DNA from: Ignavibacterium sp.
Lineage (GTDB): Bacteria > Bacteroidota > Ignavibacteria > Ignavibacteriales > Ignavibacteriaceae
Direction of reading: 5' to 3'
Assembly: GCF_025998815.1 (NCBI RefSeq)
Contig: NZ_AP026678.1
Span: 1,302,001 to 1,366,000, forward strand
DNA: 64,000 nucleotides
Part shown: one piece after another, positions 35,560-44,523 of the stretch
Numbering within the stretch: position 1 is the stretch's first letter
How the letters are laid out: each line of letters begins with the position of its first letter
The notes under the pieces: generated by a model
The model's input: only the letters and a program-made list of their open reading frames with translations
Databases searched by the model: none
Told to the model about the DNA's origin: nothing
Translations under genes and position numbers: made by a program

Positions 35560-37538
35560 TAATAAATACTCGCTCCTGAAATTGTTACTTCAGAACAGTT
35601 GAGAACACAAATTTCATTAGTCCGGATTTTACTACCGGGTTGAATACTTTGATTAATAACTACACCACTTCCATTAATTTTATATTTAATTCCCATTCTT
35701 GTTAAAGCACTTATGGCATCACGAACCGTACAGTTTACCAAATCAGGCATCCTTTTATCAGCAGGTAATTTTACTTCTTTAATTTTTATCTGATTGGAAT
35801 CATCAGCAGTCATTCCTTTTTCTAAAGATGTGAAAAGAAGTTTCTGCTTGAATGTTTCATCAATATACTTTTCAAATTTGTCAAAATCTTTTTCAACTAT
35901 TCTGGAAGCAACTGCTTTGAAAACTGGAGCAGCAACTAAACCTCCATATTTTCCAACATCAGGTGAATTGAATAAAATCAAACAAACAATCTGCGGATCT
36001 TCAACAGGAAAGAAACCGATAAATGAGGAATTGTATTGAGCTTTAGAATAAGAACCATCAACTAGTTTTTGTGAAGTTCCTGTTTTACCACCAACCGAGA
36101 TAAATTCAACATCAGCATTTTTACCTGTTCCATTTTTTACAACGCCACGTAATATATTTTTCATAATTACTGATGTCTGTTCGCTTACAACTTTTCTGAT
36201 TGGTTTTGGTTCAAATTCGTATTCAAGTTCACCATTGTGATTTATTCTTTTCAAAAGTAACTGAGGTTCGTAAAGAACACCACCATTAATCAATGCTGAA
36301 AAAGCTGTAATCAATTGCAAAGGTGTAACAGAAATTTCATATCCAAAAGACATATAAGCTTTTGTAATTTTTGACCAATCATTTGGTTTCTTCAGTTTAC
36401 CGGCAGTTTCACCGGGCAATTGTATTGATGTCAAATTTCCAAAACCGAATCCTCGCAAATATTTATAAAAGTCATCATCTGAAATTCTTTGAGCAAGTTT
36501 TGCAATTCCAATGTTACTTGATTGTTCAATTATTTCTGCAACATTTAGATATTTATGTGGATGTGTATCTCTTATCTTCACATTTTTAAATTGATAAGTA
36601 CCGTTTTCCAGATAGAGATTTTCATCAAGTCTGCAAAGTTTTCTATCCAATAACGCAGCAAGAGTGAAAGGTTTAAATGTTGAACCAGGTTCGTAAGTAT
36701 CTGTAATTGCTCTATTTCTTCTTTGAAAATCATTGTACTGCCAGTAGAAATTAGGATCATAATCATCAACATTTGCAAGCGCCAGAATTTCGCCTGTGTT
36801 TGGATTCATCATTATTCCGGTTGCAGAATGTGCTTTGAACTTTTCTAAACCTTTTCTTAATTCTTCCTCAAGCACTGATTGGTATTCTTTGTTAATTGTA
36901 AGTACTAAATCCGAACCCGGAATTGCTGGTTGAGTTTCATTTTCTTCAATGCTTACTAACTCCCCGATTGCATTTTTGATTATCCGACGAGAGCCATCAA
37001 CCCCTTCAATTTCTTTCTGAAAGAATTCAGTTACACCTGAAACTGGTTTACGTTCTTTGTTAATGTATCCAAGCAAGTGACTGGCTAAATTTCCGTAGTG
37101 ATTAATTCGTGTTGGGTCATCTTTATAATATAAACCGGCAATTTTTATTTCACCCAAGGCTTTTAATTGTTCAGTAGTAACTTTTTTCGCTAATGTGATT
37201 GTACCTTTTTTGCCCTTCAGCAGATTTAGAAAATAACTCTTTGGTTTATCAAGCACTTTTGAAAACTTATTAGCAATCAACTCTCGTTTTGATTTGGGAA
37301 GCATCGCCAGATCAGCATAAAATGTAACATCATTCCTATTGTAAACAAGCAAGTTATTTTCTCTGTCATATATCAACCCAAAATCCGCTTCAATTTTTTC
37401 AACATCTGTTTGTTGCTGAAATGCATAATATGAATACTCCTCGCTTTTAACCAATTGAATATTTGCTAATCTTATTACCAGAACGGTAACAAGAATGAAA
37501 ACTGCAAATATTATTATGAGTGCCCGGGTGTTATTCAT
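35559..37538 (-). CDS. ftsI: Septal penicillin-binding protein (FtsI/SpoVD type) with PASTA domain
   Basis: This 659-residue class B transpeptidase has an N-terminal membrane helix (about 5-28), a dimerisation domain, and a transpeptidase domain with the catalytic STFK (286-289), SSN (340-342) and KTGT (485-488). A single PASTA domain (about 598-657, MPDLVNCTVRDAISALTRMG) ends the protein; this is common in Gram-positive SpoVD/PBP2x and also occurs in some Bacteroidota relatives. It partners FtsW. It overlaps ftsL by 8 nt. Confidence 0.95.
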   Translation of the reverse strand: MNNTRALIIIFAVFILVTVLVIRLANIQLVKSEEYSYYAFQQQTDVEKIEADFGLIYDRENNLLVYNRNDVTFYADLAMLPKSKRELIANKFSKVLDKPKSYFLNLLKGKKGTITLAKKVTTEQLKALGEIKIAGLYYKDDPTRINHYGNLASHLLGYINKERKPVSGVTEFFQKEIEGVDGSRRIIKNAIGELVSIEENETQPAIPGSDLVLTINKEYQSVLEEELRKGLEKFKAHSATGIMMNPNTGEILALANVDDYDPNFYWQYNDFQRRNRAITDTYEPGSTFKPFTLAALLDRKLCRLDENLYLENGTYQFKNVKIRDTHPHKYLNVAEIIEQSSNIGIAKLAQRISDDDFYKYLRGFGFGNLTSIQLPGETAGKLKKPNDWSKITKAYMSFGYEISVTPLQLITAFSALINGGVLYEPQLLLKRINHNGELEYEFEPKPIRKVVSEQTSVIMKNILRGVVKNGTGKNADVEFISVGGKTGTSQKLVDGSYSKAQYNSSFIGFFPVEDPQIVCLILFNSPDVGKYGGLVAAPVFKAVASRIVEKDFDKFEKYIDETFKQKLLFTSLEKGMTADDSNQIKIKEVKLPADKRMPDLVNCTVRDAISALTRMGIKYKINGSGVVINQSIQPGSKIRTNEICVLNCSEVTISGASIY

Positions 37539-37860
37539 ATTTAAATTTAATTTCGTTCTCGAGTTCTTCTGTTTTTTCTCTTGATACTTTAATTAAGATC
37601 GATGGTTCTATTCGTTTAATCATACCAAGTTGAGAAGAAGCTATAAACCTGATTTTATCTTCTGTAGTCACATCCTGGTACTCTGCCTGAAGACTGACTA
37701 ATTTTTGATTTTCTGCCTTCAATCTTCTTTCTACTTCTTCTTTTGATCTTATTGTTTCCTCATAACTTATTTTCACTATCACAACAGCTATAAAAAAAAT
37801 TGTTACAATTACAAGTAAAAACAGAACATAAAAAATCAGAGGTTTAGCACTTTTACTCAT
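37531..37860 (-). CDS. ftsL: FtsL-like division protein
   Basis: This 109-residue protein has a short cytoplasmic tail, one membrane helix (about 8-30) and a coiled coil (about 33-65, TIRSKEEVERRLKAENQKLVSLQAEYQ). FtsL sequences are poorly conserved, so the call rests on topology, size and its place between rsmH and ftsI, where ftsL is found in almost all dcw clusters. Confidence 0.82.
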   Translation of the reverse strand: MSKSAKPLIFYVLFLLVIVTIFFIAVVIVKISYEETIRSKEEVERRLKAENQKLVSLQAEYQDVTTEDKIRFIASSQLGMIKRIEPSILIKVSREKTEELENEIKFKYE

Positions 37861-38780
37861 ATTCTTTCCGCAGCTCTTAATTTTGCACTTCTTGCACGTC
37901 GGTTCAACTTAACTTCATCTTTTGAAGGAAGAATTGGCTTCTTGGTTAAGATTTTCAACCTGGCTGATTTCTTTTGCAATCCAAATGGATCTTCTTTTGG
38001 ACTGAGACTGGTAATAGATTCATTCCGGAAAAAATCTTTAACTATTCTATCCTCCAAAGAATGATATGAGATGACAACCAACCTTCCACCTGGTTTGAGA
38101 ACTTCAACTGATCTTTCTAAAAATTCTTTTAGCATATTCAATTCATCATTCACATAAATCCGGAGCGCCTGAAATACTCGAGATAATGTTTTAGTCAGAT
38201 AATTAACCGGAGTAAATTCAGAAATAATTTCTTTCAGATCGGTTGTGGTTTCGATTTTCTTAATCTCTCTTTTATTAACTATTGCCCGGGCAATTTTTTT
38301 ATGATTTCTCTCTTCACCAAAATTCCGAATTATCAATGATAACTCCTCTTCACTCAATTCATTGACTACATCAGCGGCAGTTTGTTTTTTACTTTTATCC
38401 ATTCTAAGGTCAAGCAAAGTTTCTGTACGAAATGTAAAACCTGAATCCGGATCATCCAGTTGAAAGGAAGAGACTCCGAGATCTGCAAGTATACCATCAA
38501 ATGCCTGAAGAGATTCTATTTTAGCTATCACATCCACCATTGAAAAATTAAATTTATAAAGAGAAACCCGCTTATCGTCTTTAAACTTTTCTTTACAATA
38601 ATTAAAGGCATTTTCATCAACATCAGTAGCAATTAACTTCCCCTTTGAATCGAGCTTTTGTAGGATGGCTACGGAATGACCGCCAAATCCTAAAGTTGCA
38701 TCGAAATAAGAACCGGATTTATCAGTAATTAAAAGATCAATACTTTCATTTAGTAGGACTGGAGCATGAACTATACTCAT
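37857..38780 (-). CDS. rsmH: 16S rRNA m4C1402 methyltransferase RsmH (MraW)
   Basis: This 307-residue SAM-dependent methyltransferase has motif I DATLGFGGHS (28-37), the VSSFQLDDPDSGFTFR stretch and the C-terminal LKPGGRLVVISYHSLEDRIVK and RRARSAKLRAAE segments, all typical of RsmH. It modifies C1402 of 16S rRNA. It overlaps mraZ and ftsL by 4 nt each. Confidence 0.96.
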   Translation of the reverse strand: MSIVHAPVLLNESIDLLITDKSGSYFDATLGFGGHSVAILQKLDSKGKLIATDVDENAFNYCKEKFKDDKRVSLYKFNFSMVDVIAKIESLQAFDGILADLGVSSFQLDDPDSGFTFRTETLLDLRMDKSKKQTAADVVNELSEEELSLIIRNFGEERNHKKIARAIVNKREIKKIETTTDLKEIISEFTPVNYLTKTLSRVFQALRIYVNDELNMLKEFLERSVEVLKPGGRLVVISYHSLEDRIVKDFFRNESITSLSPKEDPFGLQKKSARLKILTKKPILPSKDEVKLNRRARSAKLRAAERI

Positions 38781-39217
38781 CGTGAAGCCATAACTTTAGC
38801 TGCTATCTCTTCATAACTTTCTGGTGAACTGTTAAGGTAATTTTCAAAAACTTTTGGATTCCATACTTCTATTTTTCTTAAAGCACCGAGAATCAGAACT
38901 TCATTTTCAATTTTTGCATATTCCAATAGATTCTGGGGGATTAAAATTCTTGCCTGCGAATCCATTTTATCTTCCGAAGCATATTGAGAAATCATTCTAA
39001 GGAATCTTGCTTCAGATTCACTGAATGAGTTTAACTGAAGAAGCTTTTCTTCAATCTTTAACCATTCATCCATTGGATAAAGATCTATGCAGGAAGATAG
39101 TCCTCTGGTCATTACGAAGGTATCATTAGCTTCGGGAGAGATATGTTTGCGGAGCTTTGCAGGGATGCTAATTCTGCCTTTGTTATCTATGGAATATGTA
39201 AATTGACCTTTAAACAT
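38777..39217 (-). CDS. mraZ: Transcriptional regulator MraZ
   Basis: This 146-residue protein has two SpoVT/AbrB-like swapped-hairpin repeats (YSIDNKGRISIPAKLRK near 9-25 and ASEDKMDSQARILIPQNLLEYA near 76-97). MraZ forms rings and binds tandem TGGGN repeats in front of its own gene. Such repeats are present immediately upstream, so autoregulation of the dcw operon is strongly supported. First gene of the cluster. Confidence 0.96.
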   Translation of the reverse strand: MFKGQFTYSIDNKGRISIPAKLRKHISPEANDTFVMTRGLSSCIDLYPMDEWLKIEEKLLQLNSFSESEARFLRMISQYASEDKMDSQARILIPQNLLEYAKIENEVLILGALRKIEVWNPKVFENYLNSSPESYEEIAAKVMASR

Positions 39218-39247
39218 TGCATTTTCTCAATTATTTCATGGGAATTT

Positions 39248-39273
39248 TCACCATTTTTCCCCACTACTCCCCA
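39248..39273 (-). promoter_or_regulatory. Three MraZ boxes
   Basis: On the minus strand TGGGGA, TGGGGA and TGGTGA occur at exact 10-nt steps (complements of 39268-39273, 39258-39263 and 39248-39253). This matches the tandem repeat architecture bound by MraZ in other bacteria. The first box shares its opening bases with the -7 promoter element, so bound MraZ should block transcription. Confidence 0.85.
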
Positions 39274-39303
39274 AAAATAACATAAAAGTTTGAGGAAAGT
39301 CAA
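39272..39303 (-). promoter_or_regulatory. Promoter of the dcw cluster
   Basis: TATTTTTG (complement of 39272-39279) fits the Bacteroidota -7 consensus TAnnTTTG. A TTG (within TTGACT, complement of 39298-39303) lies 21 nt upstream, in the accepted range for the -33 element. It is 55-85 nt before the mraZ ATG. Confidence 0.65.
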
Positions 39304-39409
39304 GATTTTAGGAAAAAAAAATTTAACTTTTTTTTCTAGTGATTTGATCTCAGGAGAAATTTAAATGTGGATAAAAAGGAAAGAGTTATTAATGAAGTAA
39401 AAGGGAAAG

Positions 39410-39482
39410 AGCCAACTGCCGGATTTGAACCGGCGACCGGCGCATTACGAATGCGCTGCTCTACCAGCTGAGCTAAGTTGGC
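39410..39482 (-). tRNA. tRNA-Thr (anticodon CGT)
   Basis: A complete 73-nt cloverleaf on the minus strand: acceptor GCCAACT/AGTTGGC, D arm AGCTCAGCTGGTAGAGC, anticodon stem GCGCA/TGCGC with loop TTCGTAA (anticodon CGT, reads ACG), T stem GCCGG/CCGGC with loop TTCAAAT. Discriminator is U and CCA is not encoded. It lies in the gap between the COX24-type gene and mraZ. Confidence 0.95.
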
Positions 39483-39506
39483 TTTTACTAATCGAAAAGA
39501 TAAAAA

Positions 39507-39602
39507 CTATCTGATTTTCTTTTTATGTCTGTTCTTTCTTAATCTTTTCTTTCTCTTGTGAGTTGCCATTTTATGGCGCTTACGTTTTCTTCCGCAAGGC
39601 AT
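39507..39602 (-). CDS. AURKAIP1/COX24-domain basic peptide (mS38-like ribosomal protein)
   Basis: A 31-codon gene with a strong ribosome site (AAGGAG, 8 nt before the ATG). The product MPCGRKRKRHKMATHKRKK continues as RLRKNRHKKKIR: 22 of 31 residues are Arg, Lys or His. It matches the tiny Bacteroidota family related to the mitochondrial COX24/AURKAIP1 (mS38) domain, so it is probably a small ribosomal protein. It follows the zinc-ribbon/TPR gene by 17 nt and precedes tRNA-Thr. Its short length makes it easy to miss in automated annotation. Confidence 0.85.
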   Translation of the reverse strand: MPCGRKRKRHKMATHKRKKRLRKNRHKKKIR

Positions 39603-39619
39603 ATTTTCTACTCCTTAAT

Positions 39620-40345
39620 TTAATGTGATGTTAATAATTGTTGTGCTTTTTTTCCGGCTTCTGTGTTTGGGTTTATCTCAACTGCTTTTTTGAAATATTC
39701 TTTTGCTTTCTCAAGATTTCCTGCATTAAGATTTACAACTCCTAAATTCAAATGACCAATTTGATGATTGGGTTGATATTGCAATGCTTTTTCCATTTCC
39801 GTAATAGCAGTATTGAAATCTCTTAAGTTAAAGTAACAAACTCCCATATCAATCCGCACATCTGCATCTTCTGGATGATGCTTAAGATAAGTTTTATAAT
39901 TCTGAATTGCTTGCTCATAAAAACCTGAATCCATTCTTAAATGTGCCAATTCTAAAAGTGTCTGGTGATCATTCGGATTTGCTTTAACTTTTGCTTCCAA
40001 ATCATTAATTTTTTGAATGGCAGAAAGATCAACCCCTGGTTGCTGAGTTTGTTGTGTATTATTATTAAAGTTCATAGTGTTTGTAGAGGGAACCTTCGTT
40101 GCATCAAATACTCCTGAGACATATAATATCAAAAGAATAAGTACTATTCCACCTAACACCGATGCATAAACAATTTTTATGTCTAATGTTTTTCCCTGAG
40201 CGTTATCAGCTTGCTTAGAGTTATTTGTTTTTTCTCTTTTTGAAGACTGAGCGGAAGAACGCTCGCTTAGCTTCGTTCCGCATTTGGGACAAAATACATA
40301 ATCACTTTTTTGAATAACATATCCGCAGTTCGAACATTTAATCAC
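39620..40345 (-). CDS. Zinc-ribbon, membrane-anchored TPR protein
   Basis: This 241-residue protein begins with a zinc ribbon (Cys4, 7, 19, 22), a polar linker, one membrane helix (about 54-76), and then about three tetratricopeptide repeats (118-235, NPNDHQTLLELAHLRMDSG and so on). The zinc ribbon should be cytoplasmic and the TPRs extracytoplasmic. TPRs imply protein-protein contact; the partner is unknown. The start is GTG within a GTGA overlap with the HU gene, so the two are translationally coupled. Confidence 0.8.
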   Translation of the reverse strand: MIKCSNCGYVIQKSDYVFCPKCGTKLSERSSAQSSKREKTNNSKQADNAQGKTLDIKIVYASVLGGIVLILLILYVSGVFDATKVPSTNTMNFNNNTQQTQQPGVDLSAIQKINDLEAKVKANPNDHQTLLELAHLRMDSGFYEQAIQNYKTYLKHHPEDADVRIDMGVCYFNLRDFNTAITEMEKALQYQPNHQIGHLNLGVVNLNAGNLEKAKEYFKKAVEINPNTEAGKKAQQLLTSH

Positions 40346-40674
40346 TTCTTTTCTCCTTTACCAAAAGTTCCATCAGAAATTCTTTTTTGAATTCCACGAT
40401 CAACCATTTCTTTAAAGTCTTTCGAAAATTTAAATGTTGGGACATAATGCTCAGGTACAAAAACTTTTTCACCGGTTTTAGGATTTCTTGCTTGTCGTGC
40501 TCTTTTCTTTTTTACTTTGTAACTGCCGAATCCTCTTATTTCTATACTTCTACCTTCGGCTAAAGTATCAATGATTGAACGAAGAAAACCTTCAATTATT
40601 GCTTCGGTTTCTAATTTTGTTAAACCAGTACCAGTTGCAACTTTATCTACTAAATCAGCTTTTGTGGCATTCAT
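40342..40674 (-). CDS. HU/IHF family DNA-binding protein
   Basis: This 110-residue nucleoid protein has the canonical helices (TKADLVDKVATGTGL), IEIRGFGSYKVKKKRARQARNPKTGEKVFVPEHYVPTF-type arm pattern with the ARNPKTGE motif and the DNA-intercalating Pro turn. It is about 15-20 residues longer than HU at the C-terminus (basic tail ending FGKGEKK). HU and IHF subunits cannot be told apart confidently. Confidence 0.92.
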   Translation of the reverse strand: MNATKADLVDKVATGTGLTKLETEAIIEGFLRSIIDTLAEGRSIEIRGFGSYKVKKKRARQARNPKTGEKVFVPEHYVPTFKFSKDFKEMVDRGIQKRISDGTFGKGEKK

Positions 40675-40911
40675 AATTTCTACATTTTATTTATTTTTGG
40701 GCTGTAAAATTATTAAACCTTAATGCTAAAAGCAATTTTAACTCATTAAAAAATAATGAATTACCGAGATTAGTCACTTTTTATATTTCAATTTTATCTT
40801 AAATCTCATTTTGGACGATATTGGTTTGGTTATAATTTGATTCTGGATTGTTTTTAGGATTTAATTCTGGCATTTATTTAGAACCATTTTAGTGTCTTTT
40901 TTGGAGGGCTT

Positions 40912-41289
40912 TTGCCTCTTATTGAAATAATAAATATTACCTTACTTGCTTTTTCTGTTGGACTTTTAGCCCTGATGGGAATTTCATATCTGGTTTACAG
41001 ATATCGGGAATCATCTAATAAGTCCGTAAAACAAAATGTAAATGATAATCTAAAACTCATTCCCAAAGAAATAAAAGAAATTGAAAAGCCAACTGTTACT
41101 ACTGAAAAGAAATCCACCTCTGTTTCGAGATATCAAATAATAAAAACTTATACTCAATCAGTTCCTCTGGAGAAAAAAACTACTAATGCGGCTGAGAAAT
41201 TTTTAGTTGTAAATAAAAATATTTCTTCATTAAGAAAGACACACTCACCGAAATTCATTTACCTTGTTACTTCTCCTTCCAATAGATAA
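40912..41289 (+). CDS. Small membrane-anchored protein of unknown function
   Basis: This 125-residue frame starts at TTG (40912) shortly after a good ribosome site (GGAGGG, 40903-40908); no ATG is available nearby. Residues 5-28 form one membrane helix (IINITLLAFSVGLLALMGISYLVY), followed by a basic, Ser/Thr/Lys-rich tail of about 95 residues with no recognised domain. Only the helix, ribosome site and uninterrupted frame support it. It lies 24 nt upstream of the HMA-AraC gene on the same strand. Confidence 0.5.
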   Translation: MPLIEIINITLLAFSVGLLALMGISYLVYRYRESSNKSVKQNVNDNLKLIPKEIKEIEKPTVTTEKKSTSVSRYQIIKTYTQSVPLEKKTTNAAEKFLVVNKNISSLRKTHSPKFIYLVTSPSNR

Positions 41290-41313
41290 TTTTCACAAAA
41301 AGAAATTTGAACC

Positions 41314-41889
41314 TTGGAAAAAGCCATTATTCACATAAAGAACATGGTTTGTAATCGCTGCATTAAGGTAGTGCGTGAAGAATTACAAAACCTTGGTTAT
41401 AAAGTAGATGAGATTTCTTTAGGTGAAGCCACAATTCATTCTGACTCCAAAATTGATTTTGAATTAATAAATAAAGTTTTGATTGAAAATGGATTTGAGT
41501 TGATTGACTCAAGGCATTCAAGAATAATTGAGAAAATTAAGGTTACAATTATTGAAACAATCAAAGAAATGTCTGAAGGAAAAATCGTTAATGTTCAATT
41601 CAGTGATTTACTTCAGGAAAATCTTCATCTGAGTTACCAATACTTATCAGGATTGTTTTCTTCATCCGAAGGAATCACAATTGAAAAATATATCATACTT
41701 CAGAAGATTGAAAAAGTTAAAGAGTTGATTGTATATGATGAATTATCAATCAGTGAAATTGCTTATCGGCTTGGTTATAGCAGCGTTCAGCATCTTTCAA
41801 ACCAGTTCAAAAAGATTACCGGATTAACTCCCTCCCACTTCAAAAAAATCAAAGACATTAAAAGAAATCCTCTCGATAAAATAATCTGA
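41314..41889 (+). CDS. HMA-AraC fusion regulator (probable copper sensor)
   Basis: This 191-residue protein joins an N-terminal heavy-metal-associated-like domain (residues 1-65, MVCNRC with Cys13 and Cys16 in the CxxC position) to an AraC-type DNA-binding domain (about 85-185, SISEIAYRLGYSSVQHLSNQFKKITGLTPSHFKK). The start is TTG at 41314 with only a weak ribosome site. It directly precedes copZ and copA on the same strand, so it probably senses Cu(I) through the CxxC and controls those genes. The fusion replaces the CueR or CsoR regulators commonly found at such loci. Confidence 0.8.
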   Translation: MEKAIIHIKNMVCNRCIKVVREELQNLGYKVDEISLGEATIHSDSKIDFELINKVLIENGFELIDSRHSRIIEKIKVTIIETIKEMSEGKIVNVQFSDLLQENLHLSYQYLSGLFSSSEGITIEKYIILQKIEKVKELIVYDELSISEIAYRLGYSSVQHLSNQFKKITGLTPSHFKKIKDIKRNPLDKII

Positions 41890-41906
41890 ATATTTTACAA
41901 ACATTC

Positions 41907-41920
41907 TATAAAATTTTATA
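41907..41920. promoter_or_regulatory. Palindrome upstream of copZ (possible operator)
   Basis: TATAAAATTTTATA is a perfect 14-bp palindrome between the regulator gene and copZ. A -7-like TAATTTTG lies at 41944-41951, 24 nt further on, but without a clear -33. In this AT-rich setting an AT-only palindrome may be chance. Confidence 0.3.
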
Positions 41921-41984
41921 AATAACCACTCGCCTTCTTTCTCTAATTTTGTTTTGTATTAAAAAATTAAATAAGGAGTGTAAT

Positions 41985-42182
41985 ATGACAATTCAGTTCA
42001 AAGTTGAAGGGATGTCCTGTCAACATTGCGTAATGGCTATACAAAAAGAATTAAACAAACTGGATGCAAAAGACTTTAAGGTTGAAATTGGTTTAGTCGA
42101 AATTGATCCCGAGAAAAACAATTTATCGAAGGAACAAATTAAACAGGCTATCGAAAAAGCAGGTTACATTGTAGTAGAATGA
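41985..42182 (+). CDS. copZ: Copper chaperone CopZ-like HMA protein
   Basis: The start is at ATG 41985, 6 nt after AAGGAG; a frame from 41949 would run through that site. The 65-residue product is a single HMA domain with the metal-binding GMSCQHC (residues 9-15 or so) and the expected beta-alpha-beta pattern ending AGYIVVE. CopZ proteins hand Cu(I) to the CopA ATPase. Its stop overlaps the copA start (ATGA), so the two are translated together. Confidence 0.92.
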   Translation: MTIQFKVEGMSCQHCVMAIQKELNKLDAKDFKVEIGLVEIDPEKNNLSKEQIKQAIEKAGYIVVE

Positions 42183-44419
42183 AAAAAATAGAAACAGAAA
42201 AAATTTCAATTCCAATTGAGGGAATGACTTGCGCTAGTTGTGTTACTCGGGTTGAAAAAGCTATTGCAAATGCACCGGGAGTAAAAAAAGTCTCTGTTAA
42301 TCTTGCAACCGAAAAAGCGTTGGTAGAAATTGATCCTACAAAATTTGATTTCAATTTAATTAAGGATGCTGTAGAAGAAAGTGGCTATAAAGTTATTTTA
42401 CCTGAAAATTCTAATACAATTAATAAATCATCAAGTACTACTTTTCAAAAAAAAGAAACCACTTCAGAATATTTAACTGAAATTAAAAAGGACTTTTTCA
42501 TTTCGCTTTTTTTCACCTTACCTGTTTTCATTTTAAGCATGGGAGTGATGTGGTCTGAATTCAGAAATCTGCTACCAATTAGCATCGAACAATTAAACAA
42601 AGTCCTGCTATTACTTACGACTCCAATAATTTTTATTCCAGGCAAAAGATTCTTTTCTGTTTTCTGGAAGAACACCAAACACTTCACTGCGGATATGAAC
42701 TCGCTTGTTGCAATTGGAACCGGTTCAGCTTACTTGTATAGTTTAATGCTAGTATTATTTCCTGAAATTTTTCATCATCAGAACACTTCTCATGTTTATT
42801 TTGACTCAACTGCAGTAATAATAACATTAATACTTATGGGTAAATGGCTTGAAGCCAGAGCAAAGTCAAAGACTAATGATGCTGTGAAGAAGTTAATTGC
42901 ATTAAGACCAGAAACCGCCACGGTTGTATCAAATGGTCTGGAGATAGAGAAAAGAATTGACGAATTACAAATCGGTGACATTGTTATTGTTCGGCCTGGT
43001 GATAAAATTCCCGCTGACGGAATTATCATCAAAGGTAATTCATATGTTAATGAATCAATGTTGACTGGTGAAAGTTTACCGGTTGAAAAATCAGTTAATA
43101 ATAAAGTATTCGGTGGAACAATCAATGAAAATGGAACATTCGAGTTTAGAGTTACTGCTACCGGTGACAATTCTGTTTTAGGAAATATCATCCGATTAGT
43201 TGAAGAAGCTCAAGGTTCAAAAGCTCCTATTCAACAACTTGCAGATAAAATAGCAGCGGTGTTTGTTCCTGTAGTGATTTTAATTGCTTTGATATCATTT
43301 TTATTCTGGATTTTATACACTGATAATTTTTCTCTTGCACTGATGAACTTTGTTGCCGTTCTGATAATTGCCTGCCCTTGCGCACTGGGTTTAGCAACTC
43401 CTACTGCACTGATTGTTGGATTAGGAAAAGCTGCACAGAAAGGTATTCTGATTAAGAATGCAGAAAGTCTTGAGCTTGCTCATAAAGTTAATATAATTTT
43501 ATTTGATAAGACCGGCACAATTACAGAAGGAGTTCCGGAAGTAAGTAAACTTATCACTTTTGGTTTTAGCGAATCAGAAATATTATCAATGCTTATTCCC
43601 GCCGAAAAAAGATCTGAACATCCGATTGCAAAAGCAATTTTAAGATATGCTGAGAAATTAAAAGCTGGTGAATATCCATTAGAAGAGTTTGAAAGTAAAA
43701 CCGGTCTTGGAATTAAAGCCAAAGTAGATGAGAAAAATCTTATAATTGGGAATGAAAAGTTTCTTAAAGAAAATCATATTAATACTGACTTTCATATTGA
43801 TGAAAAATTATATCTTAAAGAAAATTCTTCCACTAAAATTTTTATTGCTGTAAATCAAAAACTTGCTGCGATAATTTTTATTGATGATAAAATTAAAGAG
43901 ACTTCCAAAGAAGCAATTCGATTACTGAAAGAAATGGACATAAAAACAGTAATGCTTACAGGTGACAATAAGAATACTTCGCTTAAAATTGCTAATGAAG
44001 TTGGAGTAGATGAAGTAAAATCTGAACTATTGCCGGAAGATAAACTTAAAATTGTTTCGGAATACAAGGTTGGGAATAATATTGTTGCGTTCGTTGGTGA
44101 TGGGATTAATGATGCACCTGCTCTTGCTTCGGCTGATGTTGGTATAGCAATTGGTTCGGGAACTGATGTTGCTCTTGAAACTTCTGACATTGTATTGCTT
44201 AATACTGATTTGTTAAATGTTGCAAACGCAATTAAAGTATCAAAACAAGTTGTGAAGACAATTCGCCAGAATCTTTTTTGGGCTTTTATATATAATGTTA
44301 TTGGAATTCCTCTGGCAGCAATTGGATTGCTTAATCCGATGATTGCAGCTTTGGCAATGTCATTCAGTTCGGTTTCTGTAGTAAGTAATTCATTAAGATT
44401 AAAAAGAAGCAAGATTTAG
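42179..44419 (+). CDS. copA: Cu(I)-translocating P1B-type ATPase CopA
   Basis: This 746-residue pump exports Cu(I). One N-terminal HMA domain (GMTCASC, Cys18 and Cys21) is followed by eight membrane helices, the actuator TGES (297-300), the transmembrane CPC (399-401), the phosphorylation site DKTGT (Asp443), SEHP (His481) and GDGINDAP (640-647). YN in helix 7 and MSFSS in helix 8 fit the Cu(I) subgroup rather than Zn/Cd. A hairpin terminator follows. Confidence 0.96.
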   Translation: MKKIETEKISIPIEGMTCASCVTRVEKAIANAPGVKKVSVNLATEKALVEIDPTKFDFNLIKDAVEESGYKVILPENSNTINKSSSTTFQKKETTSEYLTEIKKDFFISLFFTLPVFILSMGVMWSEFRNLLPISIEQLNKVLLLLTTPIIFIPGKRFFSVFWKNTKHFTADMNSLVAIGTGSAYLYSLMLVLFPEIFHHQNTSHVYFDSTAVIITLILMGKWLEARAKSKTNDAVKKLIALRPETATVVSNGLEIEKRIDELQIGDIVIVRPGDKIPADGIIIKGNSYVNESMLTGESLPVEKSVNNKVFGGTINENGTFEFRVTATGDNSVLGNIIRLVEEAQGSKAPIQQLADKIAAVFVPVVILIALISFLFWILYTDNFSLALMNFVAVLIIACPCALGLATPTALIVGLGKAAQKGILIKNAESLELAHKVNIILFDKTGTITEGVPEVSKLITFGFSESEILSMLIPAEKRSEHPIAKAILRYAEKLKAGEYPLEEFESKTGLGIKAKVDEKNLIIGNEKFLKENHINTDFHIDEKLYLKENSSTKIFIAVNQKLAAIIFIDDKIKETSKEAIRLLKEMDIKTVMLTGDNKNTSLKIANEVGVDEVKSELLPEDKLKIVSEYKVGNNIVAFVGDGINDAPALASADVGIAIGSGTDVALETSDIVLLNTDLLNVANAIKVSKQVVKTIRQNLFWAFIYNVIGIPLAAIGLLNPMIAALAMSFSSVSVVSNSLRLKRSKI

Positions 44420-44472
44420 TATCCGGGGAAAACTTTTTTATAAATCTGTATAACAGAATCTTATTTCACAAA

Positions 44473-44499
44473 AAAGCCCACAAACAAATTGCGGGCTTT
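44473..44499. terminator. Bidirectional terminator between copA and the DUF1579 gene
   Basis: AAAGCCC (44473-44479) and GGGCTTT (44493-44499) form a 7-bp stem with A-rich and T-rich flanks on the two sides. It lies between convergent genes and could serve both. Confidence 0.75.
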
Positions 44500-44523
44500 A
44501 TAATTAAATCATATAAAAAAGAA

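Noticed and set aside
42445-44412. Several long antisense frames opposite copA
   Set aside because: They mirror strongly supported copA codons and have no ribosome sites or recognisable domains; they are codon-bias shadows.
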